The notes: generated by a model from the sequence alone, not told the origin. A stretch of 62,641 nt of DNA from Halochromatium sp. (GCA_010912705.1 POWB01000028.1:1-62641); one strand, 5' to 3'. Numbered from the stretch's first letter, positions 46,007-57,555 are shown. Program-made: numbers and translations.

Positions 46007-48213
46007 CGACGCAGCCGCTGCCGACGCCCAGCCGCCTGCGGGCGTTTGCCGGACGGCCTTACCGCAGACCTGGGCTGCCGCCCTTGCGGGAACGACTCAC
46101 CAGCACCCACTGGCTGACCACTCGGCACCAACTGCTGCTTACCGTTGCCAATCAGATCCGCCCGCCCCATCCGGCGCAGCGCATCGCGCAACAGCGGCCA
46201 ATTCTCCGGATCATGCCAGCGCAGAAAGGCCTTGTGCAGTCGCCGCTGACGCTGACCGCGCACCACGCTGACCCGCTCGGCGCCCGGGCGCACCGGATGC
46301 AGCGGATTCCAGCCGCTGTGATACATCGCGGTCGCCAGCGCCATCGGTGTCGGCAGGAAGCCTTGCACCTGATCCGGGCGGAAGCGATTGCGCTTGAGCC
46401 AGAGCGCCAGGTTGAGCATGTCCTGATCGCTGGTGCCAGGATGCGCGGCGATGAAATAGGGGATCAGATACTGCTCCTTGCCGGCCTCGCGCGAGAACTG
46501 CTCGAACAGCTGGCGGAAGCGCTCGAAGCTACCGATGCCGGGCTTGAGCATCTTCGCCAATGGCCCGGGCTCGGTATGCTCGGGGGCGATCTTCAGATAG
46601 CCGCCGACATGATGGGTCACCAGCTCGCGCACATAGGCCGGCGAGTGCACTGCCAGGTCGTAACGCAGGCCCGAGGCGATCAGCACGCGCTTCACGCCCG
46701 GCACCGCGCGCGCTTTGCGATAGAGCTGGATCAGCGCCGAGTGGTCGGTCGACAGGTTCTTGCAGACCTCGGGGAAGACGCAGGACAGCCGCCGACAGGC
46801 CGATTCAATCGCCGGCTCGCGACAGGCCAGCCGATACATGTTCGCGCTCGGCCCGCCAAGATCAGAGATGGTGCCGGTGAAGCCGGGCGTGCGATCGCGG
46901 ATGTCTTCGATCTCGGCCAGCACCGAGGCCTCGGAGCGACTCTGGATGATGCGCCCCTCATGCTCGGTGATCGAGCAGAAGCTGCAGCCGCCAAAACAGC
47001 CGCGCATGATGGTGACCGAGAAGCGGATCATCTCCCAGGCTGGGATGCGCGCATCGCCATAGGACGTGTGCGGGCGGCGCGCGAACGGCAGCTCGTAGAG
47101 CCGATCCATCTCGGCGGTGGTCAGCGGGATCGGCGGCGGATTCAGCCAGAGATCGCGGTCGCCATGGGCCTGCACCAGCGCGCGGGCGTTGCCGGGGTTG
47201 GTCTCCAGATGCAGCAGCCGCGCGGCGTGGGCGTAGCGCATCGGATCGGCACGCACCTGCTCGAACGCGGGCAGACGCAATGCGCTGGACACAGGCTCGA
47301 CCTGCTGAGCCGGCTGGCTGGCTGCAAGGCCATTCAGGGCGATCGCGTCAGCGGCGGAGGATTCGCGGGGCGCTTGGCCCATCGTGGGCTCAGCACGCAA
47401 TGCCGGAGGATCACTCTCCGCACTCGCCGCTGGCCCATGTTGCCGGTGTCGATTGCTGCTGCTCGGACCGCCGGGATCAGTAGCGTCGATCACCGTCCAG
47501 CCCGCAGGAAGCTCATCCGGGCGCATCAGAAAGGCCGTCCCTCGCACATCACGGATCGACCCGATCGGCTCACCACGCGCCAGCCGATGCGCAATCTCGC
47601 AGATGGCGCGCTCGGCGTTGCCATAGAGCAGCAGATCGGCCTTGCTGTCGACCAGCACCGAACGGCGCACCTGATCGGACCAGTAGTCGTAGTGGGCGAC
47701 CCGGCGCAGACTGGCCTCGATGCCGCCGAGCAGAATCGGCACCTCCTTATAGGCCTCGCGCGCGCGCTGCGCATAGACCAGCACCGAGCGGTCAGGACGC
47801 CGACCACCGGCGGCACCGGGCGAGTAGGCATCATCGGAGCGCGGGCAGCGATCGGCGGTGTAGCGATTGACCATCGAGTCCATGTTGCCGGCGCCGATGC
47901 CGAAGAACAGGTTCGGCGGCCCGAGCACCCGGAAGGCCTCCGCCGAGGTCCAATCCGGCTGGGCGATGATGCCGACCCGAAAGCCCTGCGCCTCCAGCAG
48001 CCGACCGATCAGCGCCATGCCGAACGAGGCATGGTCCACATAGGCATCGCCGGTGACGATGATGATGTCGCAGCTGTCCCAGCCGAGCAGGTCCATCTCC
48101 TCGCGCGACATCGGCAGCTCGGGCGCGGTGCCGAGCTTATGCGCCCAGTATTTGCGATAGCCGAAGAGGTCGGGCGCGACGGCCCAAGACCTCAGCTCGC
48201 GGTTCGCGCTCAA
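46003..48213 (-). CDS. ygiQ: YgiQ family radical SAM protein
   Basis: The 736-residue protein follows E. coli YgiQ over its length: [40 protein letters not shown], the radical-SAM cluster in [38 protein letters not shown], and [17 protein letters not shown] segment. Substrate unknown; it is probably cytoplasmic. The start is TTG at 48213, overlapping the fcl stop (TTGA), so the two genes are coupled. A low-complexity loop at about residues 240-310 (47290-47500) falls where E. coli YgiQ also has a variable loop. Confidence 0.93.
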   Translation of the reverse strand: MSANRELRSWAVAPDLFGYRKYWAHKLGTAPELPMSREEMDLLGWDSCDIIIVTGDAYVDHASFGMALIGRLLEAQGFRVGIIAQPDWTSAEAFRVLGPPNLFFGIGAGNMDSMVNRYTADRCPRSDDAYSPGAAGGRRPDRSVLVYAQRAREAYKEVPILLGGIEASLRRVAHYDYWSDQVRRSVLVDSKADLLLYGNAERAICEIAHRLARGEPIGSIRDVRGTAFLMRPDELPAGWTVIDATDPGGPSSSNRHRQHGPAASAESDPPALRAEPTMGQAPRESSAADAIALNGLAASQPAQQVEPVSSALRLPAFEQVRADPMRYAHAARLLHLETNPGNARALVQAHGDRDLWLNPPPIPLTTAEMDRLYELPFARRPHTSYGDARIPAWEMIRFSVTIMRGCFGGCSFCSITEHEGRIIQSRSEASVLAEIEDIRDRTPGFTGTISDLGGPSANMYRLACREPAIESACRRLSCVFPEVCKNLSTDHSALIQLYRKARAVPGVKRVLIASGLRYDLAVHSPAYVRELVTHHVGGYLKIAPEHTEPGPLAKMLKPGIGSFERFRQLFEQFSREAGKEQYLIPYFIAAHPGTSDQDMLNLALWLKRNRFRPDQVQGFLPTPMALATAMYHSGWNPLHPVRPGAERVSVVRGQRQRRLHKAFLRWHDPENWPLLRDALRRMGRADLIGNGKQQLVPSGQPVGAGESFPQGRQPRSAVRPSGKRPQAAGRRQRLRR

Positions 48214-49238
48214 CGCCGGACGTGCTCGAGATGGTCGAGAAACCAGCGATAGGTCTGTGCGAGCCCGGTCTCCAAGTCATACTGCGCTTGCCAACCAAGG
48301 GCGTTGAGCCTTGAGACATCGAGCAGCTTGCGCGGCGGCCCGTCAGGCTTGCTCGGATCAAAGCGGAGGTTGCCCTGGTAGCCGGTGACCTTAGCGATGG
48401 TCTCGGCCAGCTCGCGGATGGTCACGTCGACACCGGTGCCGACGTTGATGTGCGAGCACATCGGCTGAGTGTTGGCCTGGTAGGTCTCGAGGTCCAGATT
48501 GAGCACATGCAGGCAGGCAGCGGCCATGTCGTCGACATGCAGGAACTCGCGCTTCGGCGTGCCACTGCCCCAGATGACCACCTCGGGGGCGTTGCTCTGG
48601 GTGGCCTCATGGAAGCGGCGCAGCAGCGCCGGGATCACATGGCTGTGCTCGGGATGGAAGTTGTCGCCGGGGCCGTAGAGATTGGTCGGCATCACGCTGC
48701 GGTAGTCACGCCCGTATTGGCGGTTGTAGCTCTCGCAGAGCTTGATGCCGGCGATCTTGGCGATCGCATAGGGCTCGTTAGTTGGCTCGAGCAGGCCGGT
48801 CAAGAGCGCGTCCTCGGCCATCGGCTGCGGCGCCTCGCGCGGATAGATGCAGGAGGAACCGAGGAACAGCAGCTGCTGGATATCGGCCTGATGCGCGGCG
48901 TTGATCAGGTTGGCCTCGATCATCAGGTTCTGATAGATGAACTCGGCCGGCAGACTGTTGTTGGCGAGGATGCCGCCGACCTTGGCAGCGGCGATGATGA
49001 CCTGGTCGATTGGGTGCTGTTGAAAGAAGGCATTGACCGCCTGCTGGTCGAGCAGATCCAGCTCGGCACGGCTGGCGGTGAGCAATTCGGGCTGGGCTTG
49101 GGCTTGATCTGGGGCTCGGGCTTGATCTGGGCCTTGGGCTTGATCTGGGCCTTGGACCTGGAGTTGGCGGGCAATGGCGCTGCCGACCATGCCGCGATGG
49201 CCGGCGATGAAGATGATGGGCTTGTGGGTAGCGGTCAT
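48210..49238 (-). CDS. fcl: GDP-L-fucose synthase
   Basis: The short-chain dehydrogenase has the NADP site [18 protein letters not shown], the [20 protein letters not shown] segment, GSSCIYP, and the catalytic Y-x3-K in PYAIAKIAG. It makes GDP-L-fucose from GDP-4-keto-6-deoxymannose, the product of Gmd, for surface polysaccharide. Residues about 28-47 hold a Gln-Gly-Pro-Asp-Gln-Ala repeat encoded by an 18-bp tandem repeat, within the first Rossmann unit between the first helix and second strand. ATG 49238 is chosen; ATG 49262, which directly abuts the PIN toxin stop, is possible. Confidence 0.95.
   Translation of the reverse strand: MTATHKPIIFIAGHRGMVGSAIARQLQVQGPDQAQGPDQARAPDQAQAQPELLTASRAELDLLDQQAVNAFFQQHPIDQVIIAAAKVGGILANNSLPAEFIYQNLMIEANLINAAHQADIQQLLFLGSSCIYPREAPQPMAEDALLTGLLEPTNEPYAIAKIAGIKLCESYNRQYGRDYRSVMPTNLYGPGDNFHPEHSHVIPALLRRFHEATQSNAPEVVIWGSGTPKREFLHVDDMAAACLHVLNLDLETYQANTQPMCSHINVGTGVDVTIRELAETIAKVTGYQGNLRFDPSKPDGPPRKLLDVSRLNALGWQAQYDLETGLAQTYRWFLDHLEHVRR
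49101..49154. repeat. 18-bp coding tandem repeat, three units, in fcl
   Basis: Three units of GGCTTGATCTGGGCCTTG type (the first with two changes) encode repeats of Gln-Ala/Arg-Gln-Gly-Pro-Asp near the N terminus of GDP-fucose synthase. Confidence 0.85.
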
Positions 49239-49262
49239 GGTTGGCGTCAGTCCTTGTTGCAT

Positions 49263-49691
49263 TCAGATGGCGACAGCGTTGAGGTATTGAAAAGGCAACC
49301 CCGGGACGCGCTTAAAGCGCTCGTCGTTGCTCAGGAAAAGCGTTGCCTGGCCAATCAAGGCGCTGGCAGCATGGATGGCATCGGGCGTCTTGATGTTGAC
49401 CTCCGCTCGCAGTCGGGCTGCTTGTTCCAAGACCTCCGCTGTTAGGGGCATCAGGCGCTTGACCTCGGGAGCCTTGAGCAGTTCTCGGTAGCTTGCCTGC
49501 AGAAGCCTATCTTTCGCCTTGAAAGGCTTGACCAGCACTTCAAGCAGGCTCAATTCACTGGTCATGACACCACCACGATGCCAGACCTGTTGCAGGAGAA
49601 GATCATAGGGCTCGATGTGCTCGACGCTGTAGATCAAGCAGTTGGCGTCAAGGTAGACCAAACCGGCATCCGGGAGCCTCAACTGTCCCAT
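49263..49691 (-). CDS. PIN-domain toxin
   Basis: The 142-residue protein has the PIN nuclease acidic residues in LVYLDANCLIYSVE, TSELSLLEVLVKP, TPDAIHAASAL and LFLSNDERF. It overlaps the upstream antitoxin gene by 13 bp and ends directly at the first possible start of fcl. The pair thus sits inside the gmd-fcl unit and may be transcribed with it. Confidence 0.88.
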   Translation of the reverse strand: MGQLRLPDAGLVYLDANCLIYSVEHIEPYDLLLQQVWHRGGVMTSELSLLEVLVKPFKAKDRLLQASYRELLKAPEVKRLMPLTAEVLEQAARLRAEVNIKTPDAIHAASALIGQATLFLSNDERFKRVPGLPFQYLNAVAI

Positions 49692-49921
49692 TGATCGCGC
49701 TCTGAGCGGATGTAATGGTCGACGTCGTCAGCACTCTTGAACAATCGATGCTTCGGGGTCTGCGCCAGAATCTCTATCGCCGACCGGGGTACTGTCGTCG
49801 ACTCAGGGGCTTCCTCGCTCAGGAGGATGACTTTGACGCGACGCCCATGCCATGCCCGGTAACGTGAGGGCACCGGGATCAGGTCGTCTTGTAACTCAAC
49901 GTCAAACTGCACAGCTTCCAT
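49679..49921 (-). CDS. Antitoxin partner of the PIN toxin
   Basis: ATG 49921 begins EAVQFDVELQDDLIPVPSRY, followed by RAWHGRRVKVILLSEEAPES and an acidic tail (SADDVDHYIRSERDQWDS). Small proteins of this kind commonly precede PIN toxins in Chromatiales. An open extension to 50227 overlaps gmd and looks like antisense. About 80 residues. It lies 43 bp after gmd. Confidence 0.7.
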   Translation of the reverse strand: MEAVQFDVELQDDLIPVPSRYRAWHGRRVKVILLSEEAPESTTVPRSAIEILAQTPKHRLFKSADDVDHYIRSERDQWDS

Positions 49922-49964
49922 AGGATTGATCTCACTGATGGGTGGCGCTGATGACGGGTCGTTG

Positions 49965-51095
49965 TTAGCGTCCGTCCTCACGCGCAATCGGAATCGCATG
50001 ACCATGGGCCTTGAGCAGCGCATAGCGGCGAGCGCTTTGGAGATCTTCGGCGACCATCTCGGCACACATCGCTTGCACGCTGATCTCCGGCACCCAGCCG
50101 AGGCGCTCGCGAGCCAGGGTTGGATCACCAAGCAGGGTCTCGACCTCGGCCGGTCGGAAGTAACGTGGATCGACGCGGACGATGACATCGCCAACCTTGA
50201 GCGCGGGGGCAGTTTCGGGGTCGGCAATCGCGGTGACTCGGCCCTGCTCGTCGACGCCCTGCCCGGTGAACTCGAGGCTGATGCCCAGCTCAGCCGCGCT
50301 CCATTCGACGAACTGGCGCACCGAGTATTGGGCCCCAGTGGCGATGACGAAGTCTTCCGCCTGCTCCTGCTGCAGCATCAGCCATTGCATGCGCACATAG
50401 TCCTTGGCATGGCCCCAGTCGCGCAGGGCATCCATGTTGCCGAGATACAGGCACTGCTCAAGGCCTTGGGCGATATTGGCTAAGGCGCGGGTGATCTTGC
50501 GAGTGACGAAGGTCTCGCCGCGGCGCGGGCTCTCGTGGTTGAAGAGGATGCCGTTGCAGGCGTACATCCCATAGGCTTCGCGGTAGTTGACGGTAATCCA
50601 GTAGGCGTAGAGCTTGGCGGCGGCGTAGGGGCTGCGCGGGTAAAAGGGGGTGGTCTCGCGCTGCGGAACCTCTTGCACCTGGCCAAACAGCTCAGAAGTG
50701 GAGGCTTGGTAGAAGCGGGTCTTCTCGGTGAAACCTAAGAAGCGGATCGCCTCGAGCAGGCGCAGGGTGCCGATGGCATCGACGTCAGCGGTGTATTCGG
50801 GGGCCTCGAAGCTGACCGCAACATGGGACTGGGCGCCGAGGTTATAGACCTCATCGGGCTGCACCTGAGCGATGATACGGGTGAGGTTAGAGGTATCGGT
50901 GAGGTCACCGTAGTGCAGCGCGAACTGTTGGTTTTGCTGGTGCGGGTCTTCGTAGATGTGATCGACACGTTGGGTGTTGAAGAGTGAGGCGCGGCGCTTG
51001 ATGCCGTGGACTTCATAGCCCTTCTCGAGCAGGAATTCGGCGAGGTAGCTGCCGTCTTGGCCGGTAATGCCGGTGATGAGGGCTTTCTTGGGCAA
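49965..51095 (-). CDS. gmd: GDP-mannose 4,6-dehydratase
   Basis: The 376-residue enzyme has the NADP site [40 protein letters not shown], the catalytic segment [20 protein letters not shown] and the Y-x3-K in [12 protein letters not shown]. It turns GDP-mannose into GDP-4-keto-6-deoxymannose for Fcl. The start appears to be TTG at 51095, with AGGAG 8 bases upstream. Confidence 0.97.
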   Translation of the reverse strand: MPKKALITGITGQDGSYLAEFLLEKGYEVHGIKRRASLFNTQRVDHIYEDPHQQNQQFALHYGDLTDTSNLTRIIAQVQPDEVYNLGAQSHVAVSFEAPEYTADVDAIGTLRLLEAIRFLGFTEKTRFYQASTSELFGQVQEVPQRETTPFYPRSPYAAAKLYAYWITVNYREAYGMYACNGILFNHESPRRGETFVTRKITRALANIAQGLEQCLYLGNMDALRDWGHAKDYVRMQWLMLQQEQAEDFVIATGAQYSVRQFVEWSAAELGISLEFTGQGVDEQGRVTAIADPETAPALKVGDVIVRVDPRYFRPAEVETLLGDPTLARERLGWVPEISVQAMCAEMVAEDLQSARRYALLKAHGHAIPIAREDGR

Positions 51096-51286
51096 GGGCG
51101 ATGCTCCTAAGTTGTAGGCTCCGTCGGATCGACAGGGAGAGTTTACCGCAGCTCGGACGCTCGGCGGGCCAACTTTCCCCTCGCCTTTCCTCGTCTACTC
51201 CCTCGTCTTCTGCCTCGTCTTGAGTACGCAAACGTCGAATGCCTTAGTATTGCAACGCCCTCATCACCATTGACGGAGTCTTCACC

Positions 51287-51892
51287 ATGACTGAGACCAA
51301 AACCGATACCCTGCTAGCCCCTATCCCCCCCTTCGGCGACCTCGAGAAGAACTGGGGCTGGCTGCTGGCCTTCGGCATCTTTTCCATCATCCTCGGCACC
51401 ATCGGCCTCGGTATGACCTTCATGCTGACCGAGCTGGCGGTCGTCTTCTTCGCTGCGCTGCTGATCATTGGAGGGGTCTTCCAGATCCTCGATGCCTTGA
51501 AGTGCCAGGGCTGGAAAAGCACCATCTGGCATGTCCTGATCGCGCTGCTGTATATCGGGGTTGGCGTCTACATGAGCATCCATCCGGTCGTCGCCGCCGT
51601 TTCCCTGACCCTGGTCGTTGGAGCCATGCTCATCGCCTCCGGGATCGTCCGGACGATCATGGCGTTTCAAGTTAAGCCCGCCGCCGGCTGGTACTGGCCA
51701 CTGATCTCAGGGATCATCTCTCTCGTCCTCGGCGGTCTTATCTTAGCCGAATGGCCGCAGTCTGGGCTTTCCATCATCGGGCTGTTCATCGCCATTGAGC
51801 TGATCTTCAATGGCTGGTCCTATCTCTTCATCGCGCTTGCGGCAAAGGCCGCCGGTAAGGCACGCAAAGACGCCGGCGTTACCCTCGCTTGA
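51287..51892 (+). CDS. HdeD/DUF308 family membrane protein
   Basis: The 201-residue protein has six membrane helices in three pairs (WGWLLAFGIFSIILGTIGLG, VVFFAALLIIGGVFQILDAL, WHVLIALLYIGVGVYMSIHP and others). This matches the HdeD family, first linked to acid resistance in E. coli. GGAG lies 8 bases before the ATG. It stands alone between gmd (divergent) and glpK. Confidence 0.88.
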   Translation: MTETKTDTLLAPIPPFGDLEKNWGWLLAFGIFSIILGTIGLGMTFMLTELAVVFFAALLIIGGVFQILDALKCQGWKSTIWHVLIALLYIGVGVYMSIHPVVAAVSLTLVVGAMLIASGIVRTIMAFQVKPAAGWYWPLISGIISLVLGGLILAEWPQSGLSIIGLFIAIELIFNGWSYLFIALAAKAAGKARKDAGVTLA

Positions 51893-52035
51893 TCTGCAAT
51901 AGGCCGTAACCATCCCTTGCGGCCAATAGCAGTCTTTAGCATGCTAGGGATTGTGCACTCCCGCAGGGCCTCGCTAAGCCATGCAGGAGTGCTGTTTTCC
52001 ATCCAGCGCGCATTGACCACTTACGGAGAGAGCGG

Positions 52036-53540
<1,505 letters not shown>

Positions 53541-53541
<1 letters not shown>

Positions 53542-53589
53542 TGGTTAGTGGTTAGTGGTTAGTGGTTAGTGGTTAGTGGTTAGTGGTTA
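53541..53589. repeat. Heptamer GTGGTTA repeated seven times between glpK and glpD
   Basis: Seven exact GTGGTTA units start at the last base of the glpK stop codon. About 87 bp further on is the glpD start. Because the unit is not a multiple of three and lies outside coding sequence, copy number could change without harming a protein but could alter spacing or RNA structure before glpD. Confidence 0.92.
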
Positions 53590-53675
53590 GTCGATAGAGT
53601 GGAAGATTTTCACCTGGGTCGTTGGGTAGATTTCGTCCTTTTGGTTTTTCGCTTTATGGGAGCCGCTTCCTCATA

Positions 53676-55811
53676 ATGAATCTTAGAGACAGCAATATCG
53701 CTAAGCTCCCTAATCGGGTCTTCGATGCCCTCATCATCGGTAGCGGCATCAATGGTGCTGTGTCAGCGGCGGCACTCTCTGGTAAGGGCGCTAGCGTTGC
53801 GCTGATCGATCAGCGCGATTTTGCGGGCTTTACCAGTCAGCAGTCGTCGAACCTGGCTTGGGGTGGGATCAAGTACCTGGAGAGCGGCGACTATGGGCTG
53901 GTGCGCAAGCTGTGCCTGAGCCGTAATCATTTGATTGATAGCTATCCGAGCCGGGTGCAAGAGATCCGCTTTTTCACCACCATCGATAAGGGCTTTCGGT
54001 TTTCACCTTGGTTTCTGTGGATCGGCACCTGGGTCTATTGGCTGTTCGGTAATGGCTACACCCGCATCCCGCGGTTTCTGACTAAGCGCCGCATCCAGGC
54101 CGAGGAGCCGGTGGTCAACACCCGCAAGGCGGCTGGCGGCTTTGAGTATTCGGATGCCTATCTGCACGATAACGACTCGCGCTTCGTGTTCCAGTTCGTG
54201 CGCGCGGCGATGGACCGCGGCACCATCGCCGCCAACTATGTGGAGTCGCTGGGCTCGCGGCGCGAGGAGATCGCCCACGAGGAGTTGGGCACAGAGCCGG
54301 ATCAGGACGTGGTCTGGATCACTGAGGCGCGCGATACCCAGAGCGGCAAGACCTTTCAGATCCGCTCGAAGATCCTGATCAATGCCGCCGGCCCCTTCGC
54401 CGATGGGCTCAATCAGCGCAACGGCGAGCAGACCGCGCATCAGCATCTGTTTTCTAAGGGCATCCATCTGATCGTGCCGCAGATCACGCCGCAGCAGCAC
54501 ATCCTGACCTTCTTTGCCGATGATGGCCGGCTGTTTTTCGTCATTCCGATGGGGGTACGCACCTGTATCGGCACTACCGATACGCCGGTTGAGAGCCCGT
54601 TTACCCTGGTCACCGATGAAGACCGGGACTTCGTGCTCGAGAACATCAACAAGCGCCTCGAACTGGCCAAACCGCTGACCCGAGCCGACATCATCGCCGA
54701 GCGCTGCGGGGTGCGCCCGCTGGTGGTCCAGCGCACATCCAATGCGACCAGCGACACCGAGGAGGGTGCGCGCGACTGGATGCAGCTGTCGCGCAAGCAT
54801 GCGATCGATGTCGATCCGGCGCGCACGCATCTATCGATCTTCGGCGGCAAACTGACTGACTGCGTGAATATCGGCAATGAAGTCGCGGAGATTGCGACCC
54901 AGCTCGGGGTGACGCTGCCGCATCCACACTATCGCTGGTACGGCGAGCCGCATCGCTCCGTCTATCAGGAGTACATGCACCAGGCGCGGCTGATGGACCT
55001 CGACAGCTACACCTCGCCGGATTCGATCGAGCCGCTGTCGAGCCGGCTATGGCGCCGCTACGATCAGCAGGCGTTTGAGCTGCTGGCGCAGATCCGCGAG
55101 GACCCGCGCCAGGCCGAGGTGCTGATCAAGGGCACCGATTACACCCGCTGCGAGATCCAGCTTGCCAAGCGCCAGGAGATGATCGTCACCCTTGAAGACT
55201 TTTTGCGCCGACGCTCGAAGATCGCGCTGGTGGTGCCGCGTCAACAGATACAGCATGCTGAAGGCTTGATGGAGGCCTGCGAGATACTCTTCGGCGATCA
55301 GGCGCAGGCGCGCTATGACGAGTATTTTTGCCAAGATTGCGGGGTCACAGCGGCACAGTCGCGGCAGACGACAGCGGTGGCAGGGCCGCCGGGTGCGAGC
55401 AAGACCAACCGCCTCGTCGAGATCCTCACCCTTGCTGCGCGGGGAAAGGCGATCGTCTCGACGCAGAATCCGATCATCCTCGGCGATCTGTCAGCCCCAC
55501 AGCCTGATCTGGCCCTGCTGCGTTATCGCGAAGATTATTACACGCAGGCTCATCCAGCAGCCGCCGATATTCTGCTCTTGGCTGAGGTTGCGGACACCAG
55601 CCTGCCGCATGACCGCAATACGAAGCTGCCTTTGTATGCCCGATTCCAGATCCCAGAGGTCTGGATCATCGATATCCGCGGCGGTCATCTGGACATCCAC
55701 CGAACACCCGACGCGAAGCGCTATACCTGCCAGTTCCGAATCACGGATCTGTCTCGGGTCGAGGTCGCAGCCCTGCCCGAGCTTGTTCTCGACTGCAGCG
55801 GTCTATTCTGA
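53676..55811 (+). CDS. glpD: Glycerol-3-phosphate dehydrogenase fused to a Uma2 nuclease domain
   Basis: ATG 53676 (NLRDSNIAKLPNRVFDALII) starts the flavoprotein. FAD-binding GSGINGAVSAAALSGKGASV, QQSSNLAWGGIKYLESGDYG, TTDTPVESPFTLVTDEDRDF and IFGGKLTDCVN mark an FAD-dependent glycerol-3-phosphate dehydrogenase/oxidase that feeds the respiratory chain. This part ends near ARYDEYFCQDCG (about 55340). After a short linker the frame continues, without stop, into most of a Uma2/DUF820 domain (IVSTQNPIILGDLSAPQPDL, DILLLAEVADTSLPHDRNTK, IPEVWIIDIRGGHLDIHR), missing its first 40-50 residues. The total of 711 residues is about 150 more than GlpD alone. The fusion probably arose by deletion or insertion; GlpD activity is likely kept. 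Confidence 0.92.
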   Translation: MNLRDSNIAKLPNRVFDALIIGSGINGAVSAAALSGKGASVALIDQRDFAGFTSQQSSNLAWGGIKYLESGDYGLVRKLCLSRNHLIDSYPSRVQEIRFFTTIDKGFRFSPWFLWIGTWVYWLFGNGYTRIPRFLTKRRIQAEEPVVNTRKAAGGFEYSDAYLHDNDSRFVFQFVRAAMDRGTIAANYVESLGSRREEIAHEELGTEPDQDVVWITEARDTQSGKTFQIRSKILINAAGPFADGLNQRNGEQTAHQHLFSKGIHLIVPQITPQQHILTFFADDGRLFFVIPMGVRTCIGTTDTPVESPFTLVTDEDRDFVLENINKRLELAKPLTRADIIAERCGVRPLVVQRTSNATSDTEEGARDWMQLSRKHAIDVDPARTHLSIFGGKLTDCVNIGNEVAEIATQLGVTLPHPHYRWYGEPHRSVYQEYMHQARLMDLDSYTSPDSIEPLSSRLWRRYDQQAFELLAQIREDPRQAEVLIKGTDYTRCEIQLAKRQEMIVTLEDFLRRRSKIALVVPRQQIQHAEGLMEACEILFGDQAQARYDEYFCQDCGVTAAQSRQTTAVAGPPGASKTNRLVEILTLAARGKAIVSTQNPIILGDLSAPQPDLALLRYREDYYTQAHPAAADILLLAEVADTSLPHDRNTKLPLYARFQIPEVWIIDIRGGHLDIHRTPDAKRYTCQFRITDLSRVEVAALPELVLDCSGLF

Positions 55812-55926
55812 CTCATTAAGACCTTTTTAGTTTGCGGGCTTTAGAGGAAGATCAACACTTGAGTTTGAACAACCCGCACAGCGCGCCAGCCGCTTCATCA
55901 GTCGTTACCCTCATCAGAACCTCCTC

Positions 55927-56988
55927 ATGCACCATCGACCCACGCGCCATCTACCTGCTGAATGGGAGCCGCAACAAGCGGTGATGCTGACCTGGCCGCA
56001 CGCGGACACCGACTGGGCCGCACAGCTCGGGGCCGTCGAAGCCCTCTACCAACGCTTAGTCACCTTGATCACCGCAGACCAGCACCTGCTGATCGTCTGC
56101 TGGGACGAGGCGCATCGGAACGCCATCCAAGCGCAGCTCAGCGGACTAACCCATGGTGAAAGCCCTGACCAGACCGCGCGCATCCGCTTTGCCATCGCCC
56201 CAAGCAACGATACCTGGGCACGCGATCATGGACCGATCAGCGTCCTCGACCGCGCCACCAACGCGCGCATCCTGATCGACTTCCGTTTCAACGGCTGGGG
56301 TGGCAAATATCCCGCCAAGCTCGATGATCGGATCACTGCCCAGGTTTTCGCCGCCGGTGGCTTTGCAGGCGTTCGCGAACGCCTTGAACCAAGTCCTCTG
56401 GTGCTCGAAGGCGGTGCAATCGAGAGCGACGGCGCCGGCAGCCTGCTCGCCGTGCGGCGCACAATCGTCGATCCAGCCCGCAATCCAGACTGGAGCCAAG
56501 GCTCGATCGAGCGCGAGCTACGCAACCGCCTCGGTGTCGAGCACATCCTCTGGCTCGAGCACGGCCAGCTCAGCGGTGATGATACCGATGGACACATCGA
56601 CACCCTCGCCCGCTTCTGCGATCCACAGACCATCTGCTATGCCGCAAGCAATGATCCCGATGATCCCGATTATCCCGCATTGGAGCAGCTTGCGGCCGAA
56701 CTGCGCGCGCTACGCCAGCGCAACGGCGAGCCCTATCGGCTGGTCGCACTGCCGCAACCAGCACCCATCTATGACGAGGATGGCCAGCGCTTACCCGCTG
56801 GCTACGCCAATTTCCTGATCATCAACCGCGCTGTGCTCGTCCCGGTCTACGACGACCCCGCCGATGCGATCGCCTGCACAGGCCTCGCCGATTGTTTTCC
56901 GGGCCGCCGCATCGAGCCCGTCGATTGCCAGCCCCTGATTCGCCAGGGCGGCAGCCTGCACTGCATCACGATGCAGTTACCCGCCTAG
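55927..56988 (+). CDS. aguA: Agmatine deiminase family protein
   Basis: The 353-residue protein shows the family motifs: LPAEWEPQQAVMLTWPHADT, APSNDTWARDHGPISVL, FRFNGWGGKYPAKLDDRI, VLEGGAIESDGAG, DTDGHIDTLARF, and the catalytic Cys in GGSLHCITMQLPA at the C terminus. It hydrolyses agmatine to N-carbamoylputrescine and ammonia, a route to putrescine. A short Asp-Pro-Asp repeat (NDPDDPDYP) is encoded by a 9-bp repeat near 56650. No other polyamine gene is adjacent. The 3' end nearly meets the convergent pilin gene. Confidence 0.93.
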   Translation: MHHRPTRHLPAEWEPQQAVMLTWPHADTDWAAQLGAVEALYQRLVTLITADQHLLIVCWDEAHRNAIQAQLSGLTHGESPDQTARIRFAIAPSNDTWARDHGPISVLDRATNARILIDFRFNGWGGKYPAKLDDRITAQVFAAGGFAGVRERLEPSPLVLEGGAIESDGAGSLLAVRRTIVDPARNPDWSQGSIERELRNRLGVEHILWLEHGQLSGDDTDGHIDTLARFCDPQTICYAASNDPDDPDYPALEQLAAELRALRQRNGEPYRLVALPQPAPIYDEDGQRLPAGYANFLIINRAVLVPVYDDPADAIACTGLADCFPGRRIEPVDCQPLIRQGGSLHCITMQLPA

Positions 56989-56991
56989 TCG

Positions 56992-57555
56992 TCAATCCCG
57001 ACAGCTTGCAGGCAAATAGCGCGCGGGAACGCCCTCGTTTCCAGACGGCGCAAAGCAGCGCCAGACCATCTGGCCGAGCGCCCCGAGGTCCGCCTGCAGA
57101 TAGAGCAGCTTGTCCTCGATGGGCGCCATGCTGTAGCGAATCCGAATCTGCTGATCCGTGCTGTTCCACCAGATTCGCTCAACATAACGACCGGACGCTG
57201 CGCCCGATGTTACGCTCACCGGCAGACCCAACTCCTGCAGCAGCCTGAGCCAGTTGCTCGAGCTTGGCAGCCCGCCGTTCACCATCTGGTATTCAAGCAC
57301 CGCGTTCTTAACCGGAGCCAGCAATACCAGACCCTCGCTGACCTTGGCTCGGGTCACAAAGTCTTGATAGGCGGGGACCGAGATGGCCGCCAAGACCCCG
57401 ATGATGGCAACGACGATCATCAGCTCGATGAGGCTGAAACCACGAAACCGACGCTGAGCGCCACCCTGACTGAAAGCGCGCTCAGAGTCCCGTGCGAGGC
57501 TCAGCTCAGAGTCGCACTCAAGCAGAGATCTTGTCCGAGCTTGGACAGCATCCAT
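56992..57555 (-). CDS. Type IV pilin-like protein
   Basis: The protein has the class III methylation/prepilin motif [19 protein letters not shown], with the glutamate at position 5 of the mature chain, followed by [20 protein letters not shown], as in PilA-type pilins. The globular part ends with a Cys pair (WRCFAPSG ... LPASCRD) that may form the usual C-terminal disulfide loop. The leader before the cleavage site is long, about 38 residues from ATG 57555 (GTG 57573 also possible), against about 6-10 in most type IVa pilins. No other pilus genes are nearby. Confidence 0.88.
   Translation of the reverse strand: MDAVQARTRSLLECDSELSLARDSERAFSQGGAQRRFRGFSLIELMIVVAIIGVLAAISVPAYQDFVTRAKVSEGLVLLAPVKNAVLEYQMVNGGLPSSSNWLRLLQELGLPVSVTSGAASGRYVERIWWNSTDQQIRIRYSMAPIEDKLLYLQADLGALGQMVWRCFAPSGNEGVPARYLPASCRD

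Noticed and set aside
47290..47500. Low-complexity insertion in YgiQ as another repeat expansion
   Set aside because: E. coli YgiQ also has a variable Lys/Pro-rich loop at this place, so the segment is a normal family feature rather than a local oddity.
46084..48252. A 722-codon plus-strand open frame
   Set aside because: It is the mirror of ygiQ, whose radical SAM and flanking motifs are unmistakable. Long antisense frames are common in this GC-rich DNA.
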